From DATGKD01 sp035294855 (GTDB taxonomy: Bacteria; Actinomycetota; Acidimicrobiia; Acidimicrobiales; UBA8190): DNA of 6,933 nt. The stretch covers positions 1-6,933 of the forward strand of contig DATGKD010000219.1 in assembly GCA_035294855.1 (NCBI GenBank), written 5' to 3'. The notes under the pieces are model-generated. The model saw only the letters and a list, made by a program, of their open reading frames with translations. It was not told the DNA's origin and did no database searches. This document shows, one piece after another, positions 1 through 5,798 of this stretch (the stretch's first letter is position 1; each line of letters opens with the position of its first letter). Position numbers and translations under genes: made by a program.

Positions 1-1861
1 CGCGCCCCGGACCCCGGCCCCGTCCCTGGCCCCGGCCGCGGGCCCCGGCGGGCGCGCTCCCGGCGGGCCGGATGCGCGCCAGGATGTCGGTCACGGCCTT
101 GCGGATGGTCGTGGGGTCGATGCCGTGCTCCGCGTTGTAGGCCTGCTGGAGCGCCCGCCTTCGCTGGGTCTCCGAGATCGCCTCGCGCATGGCGTCGGTG
201 ATGGTGTCCGCGTACAGCACGACGAGCCCGTCGACGTTGCGCGCGGCGCGCCCCATGGTCTGGATGAGCGACGACGTGGACCGCAGGAACCCGGTCTTGT
301 CGGCGTCCAGGATGGCGACGAGCTGCACCTCGGGCAGGTCGAGCCCCTCACGCAGGAGGTTGATGCCGACGAGGACGTCGAACTCGCCGAGCCGCAGGTC
401 CCGCAGGAGCTCGATGCGGGTGATGGTGTCGATGTCGGAGTGCAGGTACCGGACCCGCACCCCGAGCTCGAGCAGGTAGTCGGTCAGGTCCTCGGCCATC
501 TTCTTCGTCAGCGTGGTGACGAGCGTCCGCCCCCCGGCGACCGCGGCACTCCGGATCCGCTCGAGGAGGTCGTCGATCTGCCCTGTCGTGGGCCGGATCA
601 CGACTTCCGGATCGACGAGCCCGGTGGGCCGGATCACCTGCTCGACCACCTGCGCCGAGACATCGATCTCGTAGGAGCCCGGCGTGGCCGACAGGAACAC
701 CACCTGGCCCACGCGCTCGTCGAATTCGCCGAAGGTGAGCGGCCGGTTGTCGAGGGCGGACGGCAAGCGGAAGCCGTGCTCGACGAGGACCACCTTGCGG
801 GAACGGTCGCCCTCGAACTGCCCGTGGATCTGGGGCACCGCCACGTGGCTTTCGTCGATGACGGTGAGGAAGTCCTTCGGGAAGAAGTCGAGCAGGGTGT
901 GGGGCGCCTCTCCGGCGCGCCGCCCGTCGAGGTGACGGCTGTAGTTCTCGATGCCGTTGCACGTCCCCACCTCGGCGAGCATCTCGAGGTCGTGCTCGGT
1001 CCGCAGCCGCAGGCGCTGGGCCTCGAGCAACTTGCCCGCTTGCTGGAGCTCGCCCAGCCGCTGGCCGAGCTCGACGCGGATGGACTCGATGGCGCGCTGC
1101 ATCGTCTCGTCCCCCGCCACGTAGTGCGTGGCCGCGAACACGACGAGCTCGGGGATCTCGTCGCCCGTGTCACCCGTCAACGCGTCGAACCACCGGATGC
1201 GCTCGATCTCGTCGCCGAAGAGCTCGATGCGCACCGCGTGCTCCTCGTAGGCGGGGTGCAGCTCGACGGTGTCGCCCCGCACCCGGAAGTGACCGCGGGT
1301 CAGGTTCTGGTCGTTGCGCTCGTACTGCAGGTCGACCAGGCGGCGCAGGAGCTGCCGCTGGTTGATCGTGTCGCCCTGCCGGACCGACAGGATCCGGCTG
1401 CTGTACTCCTCGGGCGAGCCCAGTCCGTAGATGCACGACACCGAGGCCACCACGATGACGTCCCGGCGCGTGAGCAGGCTCGAGGTGGTGGCATGGCGCA
1501 GCCGGTCGATCTCGTCGTTGATCGACGAGTCCTTCTCGATGTACGTGTCCGACGTCGGCAGGTACGCCTCGGGCTGGTAGTAGTCGTAATAGGAGACGAA
1601 GTACTCGACCCGGTTGCCGGGGAAGAGCTCCTTCAGCTCGGCGGCGAGCTGCGCGGCGAGCGACTTGTTCGGCTCGAGGACGAGGGTGGGGCGCTGGGCC
1701 GCCTCGATCGTCCACGCGATGGTCGCAGTCTTGCCGCTGCCGGTGATGCCGAGAAGGGTCTGGAAGCGGTCGCCGCGCGCCACGCCCGCCGACAACGCCT
1801 CGATGGCGCGCGGCTGGTCCCCGGCAGGGCGCAGCGGGGTCACCACCTCCAATTTGGGCAC
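1..1861 (-). CDS. uvrB: UvrABC excinuclease subunit B, C-terminus cut by window edge
   Basis: UvrB is the DNA-damage verification helicase of nucleotide excision repair; it takes DNA from UvrA and recruits UvrC. The frame gives 620 residues before the left edge. Walker A is GITGSGKT (38-45). The damage-binding beta-hairpin region YYDYYQPEAY is at 91-100. The family block ENYSRHLDGR is at 305-314, the DESH helicase box at 336-339, FRLPSALDNRPL at 364-375, SATPG at 391-395, and helicase motifs NLLREGLDLPE (501-511) and QTMGRAARN (534-542). The start is GTG, since an in-frame TGA directly precedes it, giving a short N-terminus (MPKLEVVTPLRPAGDQP); no strong ribosome-binding site is visible. After residue 598 the protein becomes a Gly/Arg/Pro-rich linker. 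The C-terminal UVR hairpin that binds UvrC must lie outside the window if present. The gene lies 113 bp downstream of coaE. No actinobacterial LexA box was seen upstream. Identity is essentially certain. Confidence 0.97.
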   Translation of the reverse strand, partial: MPKLEVVTPLRPAGDQPRAIEALSAGVARGDRFQTLLGITGSGKTATIAWTIEAAQRPTLVLEPNKSLAAQLAAELKELFPGNRVEYFVSYYDYYQPEAYLPTSDTYIEKDSSINDEIDRLRHATTSSLLTRRDVIVVASVSCIYGLGSPEEYSSRILSVRQGDTINQRQLLRRLVDLQYERNDQNLTRGHFRVRGDTVELHPAYEEHAVRIELFGDEIERIRWFDALTGDTGDEIPELVVFAATHYVAGDETMQRAIESIRVELGQRLGELQQAGKLLEAQRLRLRTEHDLEMLAEVGTCNGIENYSRHLDGRRAGEAPHTLLDFFPKDFLTVIDESHVAVPQIHGQFEGDRSRKVVLVEHGFRLPSALDNRPLTFGEFDERVGQVVFLSATPGSYEIDVSAQVVEQVIRPTGLVDPEVVIRPTTGQIDDLLERIRSAAVAGGRTLVTTLTKKMAEDLTDYLLELGVRVRYLHSDIDTITRIELLRDLRLGEFDVLVGINLLREGLDLPEVQLVAILDADKTGFLRSTSSLIQTMGRAARNVDGLVVLYADTITDAMREAISETQRRRALQQAYNAEHGIDPTTIRKAVTDILARIRPAGSAPAGARGRGQGRGRGPGR

Positions 1862-1893
1862 TCAGGCGATGGTACCGGCGCGGTGTGTCGCTC

Positions 1894-1909
1894 CCGGCGG
1901 GACCGCCGG
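1894..1909. other. GC-only inverted repeat upstream of uvrB
   Basis: A perfect 7-bp inverted repeat, CCGGCGG-GA-CCGCCGG, lies in the coaE-uvrB gap, about 33 bp before the uvrB start. As RNA it would form a strong hairpin with a very small loop. No T-run follows on either strand, so it is not a classical intrinsic terminator. It could attenuate read-through from coaE or shape the uvrB leader. In DNA this G+C-rich, a chance occurrence is possible. Confidence 0.4.
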
Positions 1910-1913
1910 CCGG

Positions 1914-1926
1914 GTGAGCGGCTCAC
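1914..1926. other. Short palindrome GTGAGC-G-GCTCAC beside the tandem repeat
   Basis: Six-base arms GTGAGC and GCTCAC flank a single G. The right arm is the start of the first 11-bp repeat unit, so the palindrome joins the repeat array to the hairpin nearer uvrB. It could act as an operator half-site or extend RNA folding of the gap. No function can be assigned from sequence. Confidence 0.35.
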
Positions 1927-1983
1927 TCCGAGCTCACTCCGAGCTCAGTCGCTCAGTCCGAGCTCAGTCCGAGCTCAGTCCGA
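1921..1983. repeat. 11-bp tandem repeat overlapping the coaE stop codon
   Basis: Six adjacent units lie in plus orientation: two of GCTCACTCCGA (1921-1942), one shortened GCTCAGTC (1943-1950), and three of GCTCAGTCCGA (1951-1983). The last unit contains the coaE stop codon and encodes its final Ser-Asp. On the coding (minus) strand every unit carries a TGA, and the unit lengths 11 and 8 both leave remainder 2 when divided by 3. Successive stops therefore step through all three reading frames, twice over the array. Full-length junctions also form GAGCTC palindromes. The two unit variants are grouped, as expected from local duplication. Confidence 0.9.
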
Positions 1984-2592
1984 GCCGGTCGACGCCGCGC
2001 GCCTCAGCAGGTCCGACCACACCCGGTCGACCTCGGCGGTCAGGTGCGCCCGGTCCGACGAGTTGTCGACGACCAGGTCGGCACCCTCGAGCCGCTCCTC
2101 CCGTGTGATCTGCGCGGCCACCCTCTTCCGGGCGTCTTCGACCGTGAACCCTCGTTGCTCGACGAGCCGGCCGACGGCGACGTCCACGGGGCAGTCGACG
2201 ACGACCACGGTGTCGAGCGCCAGCACGTCACGGTGCGCGGGGACCAGGAGCGGTATGTCGAGAACGACGACGTGGTCCGTGCCCGCCTGCGCCTCCCGGC
2301 GCTCCGCCATGACCTTGCCGATGGCCGGATGGGTGATGCCGTTCAGGTCGGCCACCGACTGCGCGTCCGCGAAGGCCACCTCGGCCAGGCGGGGGCGGTC
2401 GATGGTCCCGTCGGCGGCGAGGATCCCCCGCCCGAACCTGTCGACCAACGGGTCGTACGCCGGTCCGCCCGGGACGACGACCTCACGGGCGATGCGGTCG
2501 GCGTCGATGAGGACGGCGCCGCGCTCGACGAGGAGATCCGCCACCGTGGACTTGCCCGACCCGATGCCTCCGGTCAACCCGACGGCGAGCAC
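1975..2592 (-). CDS. coaE: Dephospho-CoA kinase
   Basis: CoaE phosphorylates the 3'-hydroxyl of dephospho-CoA with ATP, the last step of cytosolic coenzyme A synthesis. The 205-residue product has the full family pattern. The N-terminal P-loop is GGIGSGKST (8-16), followed by the DADRIAREV block (30-38), HPAIG (88-92), the DIPLL substrate-binding motif (112-116), the lid region around RGFTVEDARKRVAAQ (147-161), and ADLVVDN (171-177). It is a single-domain form of normal length, without the C-terminal extension found in some mycobacterial enzymes. The GTG start places the P-loop at the expected distance from the N-terminus; only a weak purine stretch (GAAAGAG) lies upstream. It starts 52 bp after the glycosyltransferase stop and precedes uvrB, matching the coaE-uvrB neighbourhood known in actinobacteria. 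Its stop codon lies inside an 11-bp tandem repeat. Confidence 0.97.
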   Translation of the reverse strand: MLAVGLTGGIGSGKSTVADLLVERGAVLIDADRIAREVVVPGGPAYDPLVDRFGRGILAADGTIDRPRLAEVAFADAQSVADLNGITHPAIGKVMAERREAQAGTDHVVVLDIPLLVPAHRDVLALDTVVVVDCPVDVAVGRLVEQRGFTVEDARKRVAAQITREERLEGADLVVDNSSDRAHLTAEVDRVWSDLLRRAASTGSD

Positions 2593-2644
2593 GGCGGTGT
2601 CGGCTCTTTCGGTGTCGTCGGTGCGGTCGGGCGGCGCGGCTTCC

Positions 2645-4060
2645 TCAGCCGGCGCGGCTCGACGCCTCCTCGACCAGCGCTTCGAGGGTCCGGGCGGCGG
2701 TCCGCTCCCAGGACAGCGACCGGGCGTGCGCCTGAGCGCCCCGGGCGAGCCGGGCCCGGAGGGCGTCGTCGGTCAGAACCGACCCCAACGCGTCGGCGAG
2801 GGCACGTCGGGCGCGCGAACGGGACACGCCGTCGGGTCGGGCCCCGCCTGGGTGGCGTGCCCCCGATCGGTTGGCGCCGGTCGCATCATCGGGCCCGTCC
2901 ACCAGGAGCCCGCTCGTGCCGTGTCGGACGGCGTCGATGTGGCCGGCGATCCTGGTCGCCACGGCGGGCGTGGCGCAGGCCCCCGCCTCGGTGATCGTCA
3001 TGCCCCACCCCTCGCGCTGCGACGTGCTCGCCAGGACCCACGCCCGCCGGTACACGTCGAGCAGGCCGTCCTCGTCGAGATAGCCGGGCAGGTCGAGCCA
3101 GTCCTCGGCGCCCACGGCCTTGCGCCGGGCCTCCAAGGCCGGCCGCTCGTACCCCTCGCCGACGATCACGGCACGCAGCTCGGGAACACGTCGGCGGACG
3201 TCGGCCAGCGCATCGACGAGGAGGTCGAAGCGCTTCACGGGCACGAGCCGCCCCACCGCCACCACGAGCGGCACCGCCGAGCGGGCGCCACCCGGCGAGA
3301 ACCGCGGGTCCAGGCCAGGAGGAACGGCCGTCACGCGCGACGAGTCGAAGCCGAGCATCGACACGATCTCGGCCCGCGACGACTCCGACAACGTCAGGAT
3401 CCGGCTCCCGCGATAGAGCGGCGGAGACAGGCGACGCTCGACGAACTCCCCCATCCGGGCGAGGCGCGGCGGAAGGACCATGCGCCACATTTCGGCGTGA
3501 ACGTGATGGAGGAAGACGACACGGGGCCGCCTGCTCCACAACGGCGAAAAGAACGGCATGCCGTTCCAGATCTCGACCAGGCCGTCGGGCCGGCCCCGCC
3601 GGCCGAGGAGGCCGCTCGCCGCGCTGCGAGGGAACACCGCATAGCGACCCGACTTCCGCACGACCTGGTAGCCGTCCCGCTCGGCTCGCGACGGATGGCC
3701 CACGGCGCGCGACGTCCGCACAGCGACGTCGAGCCCGGCCTCCGCCCACAGGGTGGCGATCCGGTGAGCGTGCACCTCGGAGCCTCCGGCTTCCGGATCG
3801 TCGAGGTCGCGCCACGCCACGAAGTGCACCCGTCGTAACCCCGCCTCCAGGGCGCGGGCCGCCACGACGTCGAGCGGAGGAGCGTCCTCGCGCCCCAGTA
3901 AGACGAGATCGGGGTTCGGCGCCGACCGGGCGGTTCGCCGGGTCGCAGGGGTGGCACCCGAGGTGTGCAGGCTCGGGGGGAGCGCGCTGGGGGCCTCGGC
4001 GTCGCCACCCCGTTCGAGCGGGCGCGAGGCCGCGGCCCGCTCATGCTGCACTTCCGTCAC
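2645..4060 (-). CDS. Family 4 (GT-B) glycosyltransferase
   Basis: Likely transfers a sugar from a nucleotide-sugar donor to a glycan or lipid acceptor at the cytosolic membrane face. Numbering runs from an upstream in-frame GTG at 4081 (478 residues). The N-terminal domain opens with RRVHFVAWRDLDDPEAGGSE (83-102), holding the Gly-rich loop. The C-terminal domain has GRLVPVKRFD (277-286), VIVGEGYERP (305-314) and the GT4 E-x7-E pair E357/E365 in REGWGMTITE. I prefer the GTG at 4060 because AGGGAGG sits 5 nt before it, giving 471 residues. The first 55 or so residues are low-complexity, so the true start could be later still. Residue 82 is a rare TTA leucine codon. An Arg/Gly-rich insert lies near 399-427. 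The donor, acceptor and linkage cannot be read from sequence. It probably works with the upstream flippase and FAD protein. Confidence 0.9.
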   Translation of the reverse strand: MTEVQHERAAASRPLERGGDAEAPSALPPSLHTSGATPATRRTARSAPNPDLVLLGREDAPPLDVVAARALEAGLRRVHFVAWRDLDDPEAGGSEVHAHRIATLWAEAGLDVAVRTSRAVGHPSRAERDGYQVVRKSGRYAVFPRSAASGLLGRRGRPDGLVEIWNGMPFFSPLWSRRPRVVFLHHVHAEMWRMVLPPRLARMGEFVERRLSPPLYRGSRILTLSESSRAEIVSMLGFDSSRVTAVPPGLDPRFSPGGARSAVPLVVAVGRLVPVKRFDLLVDALADVRRRVPELRAVIVGEGYERPALEARRKAVGAEDWLDLPGYLDEDGLLDVYRRAWVLASTSQREGWGMTITEAGACATPAVATRIAGHIDAVRHGTSGLLVDGPDDATGANRSGARHPGGARPDGVSRSRARRALADALGSVLTDDALRARLARGAQAHARSLSWERTAARTLEALVEEASSRAG

Positions 4061-4065
4061 GCCAC

Positions 4066-4072
4066 CCTCCCT
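4066..4072 (-). promoter_or_regulatory. Ribosome binding site of the glycosyltransferase
   Basis: AGGGAGG on the minus strand lies 5 nt before the GTG at 4060-4058. It decides between two in-frame GTG starts 21 bp apart. The upstream one at 4081 has no comparable purine run before it, and the motif would fall inside its coding region. Confidence 0.6.
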
Positions 4073-4112
4073 CGGCTCCACTCCACGGTACCGACCGGAG
4101 TGGCCTGGACGA

Positions 4113-4134
4113 ATTCCGGGAGCGGCCCAGGAAT
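4113..4134. other. Inverted repeat in the flippase-glycosyltransferase gap
   Basis: ATTCCGGG and CCC-A-GGAAT form an 8-bp stem with a one-base bulge around the loop AGCGG. It lies about 75 bp after the flippase stop and about 50 bp before the glycosyltransferase start. No T-run follows it, so a weak terminator, an attenuator or a protein-binding site are all possible. Confidence 0.4.
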
Positions 4135-4136
4135 AC

Positions 4137-4168
4137 CCAGTCCGGCGTGCTCCCCACCTTCGGACTGG
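4137..4168. other. Perfect 8-bp inverted repeat, possible operator or hairpin
   Basis: CCAGTCCG (4137-4144) and CGGACTGG (4161-4168) are perfect inverted copies 16 bp apart, adjoining the hairpin at 4113-4134. The spacing suits a dimeric regulator site or a large-loop RNA hairpin. A TAGGGT hexamer just upstream on the minus strand (plus 4174-4179) resembles a -10 element, but I found no convincing -35, so I do not call a promoter. Confidence 0.4.
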
Positions 4169-4207
4169 TCCCGACCCTAGCTGGGCACGGTGTCGCCGCC
4201 CCGGATC

Positions 4208-5770
4208 TCAGGTGGTGGCCGGGCCCCGAGCGTGCTCGGTGGCGGTGGCTCGTCGCCTGGTGTGGCCACGGTGAACGGACACGAAGCACACGATCATGGC
4301 GGCGCACAACCCGGCCTGGACCCCCAGGTCGGCGCGGGCCGTGGCCACGTACTGCCCGTTGGCCAGGGCGGCGAACGCCGCCAGCGCGCCCGCGCCCAGG
4401 GCCAGGACGACGACGACCCAGCGCCACGCCACGCCCAGGAGGTACACGGTGAGCACCACCGTCACGCTGAGGAGGATCATCGCCAAGACCAAGGTGGAGA
4501 ACGCCGGGGCAGCCGCCGTCAGCCGCTTGCCGAAGACGACGCTCAGCAGGCGGTGGGGCACGGCGACCGCCAGGAGGAGCAGCGTGACGCACGGGACCGC
4601 CACCACCCCCAGGGTGGTCGCCAGCTGGCGCAAGGCATGGGATCCGCGCTGGTGCCGGATCGTCGCCTCCGGCAGGAGGTAGTTCACGAAGATCAGGGCG
4701 CCAAACACCAGGGCCTTCGACGGGACCGAGATGGCCGCGTACGCCCCCGACCGGTGCGGAGCCTTGCTGCCCAAGAGGATCACGTCCGCGTTCTGGAGGA
4801 TCGCGAGGAGGGCCAGGCTCCCGAGGGCCGTGAACACGTCGGCGAGCAGGTCACGGCCGCTGTGGGTCGACATGACGGGCGCACCCTCGCCGGCGGCAGC
4901 CTCGGGTGTGCCGGGGGCCGGCCCACCTGCGCCCTGTTCCCTCTCGGCCGACAGGGCCACGACCGCCCCGGTGGCCTCGAGCCCGACCACCGCCGTCTCG
5001 GCCGCCGCGACGGTGAGGGGCGTGGGCGGCGAGGCGATCGTCCGGGTCGAGGTGATCCGGGCGTGGGTGGCGGTGACGAGCTCGGCGAGCAGGAGGCCCA
5101 GGGCGGCACCTTCCACGCCGAGCTCCTTGGCCAGTCCCACGGTCATCACCGTCCGGGTGCTGGCCTCGATGACCAGGTTGTAGGACAGCGCCACGTAGTT
5201 CTGCCGCACCTGGAGCAGGCCGCGGTCGATCGACACGAGGACCCAGACCCCGCCGGCGGTGAGGATCTCCATGACGCCGCTCGGCCCCGGCAGCGAAAGC
5301 GCGTGGGCCACCGGCACCCGGATCAGCCAGGTCACGACGGCCAGCACGAGGAGCGACCCCTCACCGACGCGGTGGACCTGCGCCACCCAGGGGCGGACCT
5401 TGTCGGCGTACCCGTGCGCCTCCCAGGAGGAGACCCTCCGGACCACGCCGACGAGCAGCGCCGAGCCCGGCATGGAGAGCACCAGGAACAGCCCGAGCAG
5501 CACGATGAGCGTCCCGTAGCCGCGGGTGGTGAGCACGTGCGCCACGAAGACCGTGGTGAGCAAGCTCGCCACGCCGGCCAGGGCGGCCGCGATGGCGAGC
5601 GGGACGGCGCGCCGCATCTCGGCGGACGGGTCGGCCGTGGTGCGCGTCGGTGTCTCGTCGGCACCGGGCTGCTGGGGCGCCCGGCGCGCCGCGAAGGGCC
5701 GGCGGCGCGTGGTGTCGCCGCGATCCGGGCCGCTCGACCGTGCGCGGCCGGGCGTCGTCTCCTGGCTCAC
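4208..5770 (-). CDS. Polytopic MOP-superfamily membrane protein, Wzx-like flippase
   Basis: Proteins of this kind flip lipid-linked sugars across the cytoplasmic membrane. The 520 residues hold about 12 hydrophobic segments, near 55-78, 84-110, 138-158, 165-183, 200-213, 219-235, 308-335, 342-366, 384-404, 425-446, 450-470 and 482-498. QNADVILLG (326-334) followed by SGAYAAISVPSKAL (341-354) resembles the seventh-helix region of polysaccharide-export flippases. The first 50 residues are a charged, probably disordered tail, and the loop at about 240-305 between helices 6 and 7 is unusually long and Ala/Gly/Pro-rich. The start is GTG, preceded by a G7 run as ribosome binding site; Met52 is an alternative start that would remove the tail. 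The gene starts 28 bp after the FAD protein, so the two are probably co-transcribed. The superfamily is fairly sure; the substrate is unknown, and a non-glycan MOP transporter cannot be excluded. Confidence 0.8.
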   Translation of the reverse strand: MSQETTPGRARSSGPDRGDTTRRRPFAARRAPQQPGADETPTRTTADPSAEMRRAVPLAIAAALAGVASLLTTVFVAHVLTTRGYGTLIVLLGLFLVLSMPGSALLVGVVRRVSSWEAHGYADKVRPWVAQVHRVGEGSLLVLAVVTWLIRVPVAHALSLPGPSGVMEILTAGGVWVLVSIDRGLLQVRQNYVALSYNLVIEASTRTVMTVGLAKELGVEGAALGLLLAELVTATHARITSTRTIASPPTPLTVAAAETAVVGLEATGAVVALSAEREQGAGGPAPGTPEAAAGEGAPVMSTHSGRDLLADVFTALGSLALLAILQNADVILLGSKAPHRSGAYAAISVPSKALVFGALIFVNYLLPEATIRHQRGSHALRQLATTLGVVAVPCVTLLLLAVAVPHRLLSVVFGKRLTAAAPAFSTLVLAMILLSVTVVLTVYLLGVAWRWVVVVLALGAGALAAFAALANGQYVATARADLGVQAGLCAAMIVCFVSVHRGHTRRRATATEHARGPATT

Positions 5771-5772
5771 TG

Positions 5773-5779
5773 CCCCCCC
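5773..5779 (-). promoter_or_regulatory. G7 ribosome binding site of the flippase gene
   Basis: Seven consecutive G on the minus strand, followed by CA and the GTG start, form the only purine-rich stretch in the 28-bp gap after the FAD gene. It supports the GTG at 5770 over Met52 (ATG at 5617), which has only a weak motif before it. Confidence 0.5.
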
Positions 5780-5798
5780 AACTGCACCGGCGGTCAGC

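Noticed and set aside
55..67. A 13-bp direct repeat, CGCTCCCGGCGGG, shared with 1889-1901 at the other end of uvrB.
   Set aside because: Its simple G+C-only composition and its position, once inside coding sequence and once in a hairpin, fit chance. There is no flanking similarity to suggest an attachment site or recombination.
1862..1974. Search for a LexA/SOS box or clear promoter before uvrB.
   Set aside because: No CGAAC-N-GTTCG-like palindrome and no convincing -35/-10 pair were found, so none is reported.
125..3838. A 1237-codon open frame on the plus strand across uvrB, coaE and the glycosyltransferase.
   Set aside because: It is codon-aligned antisense to uvrB and the glycosyltransferase, so its stops could only arise from TTA, CTA or TCA sense codons, which these genes avoid. 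Its translation is low-complexity (Asp, Arg, Leu, Val, Glu, His-rich), matches no family I recognise, and spans two intergenic gaps. The sense genes have clear families.
5773..5779. The G7 tract before the flippase start as a phase-variation switch.
   Set aside because: The tract is outside the coding frame, is short, and serves adequately as a ribosome binding site. One homopolymer of this length in G+C-rich DNA is not evidence of switching.
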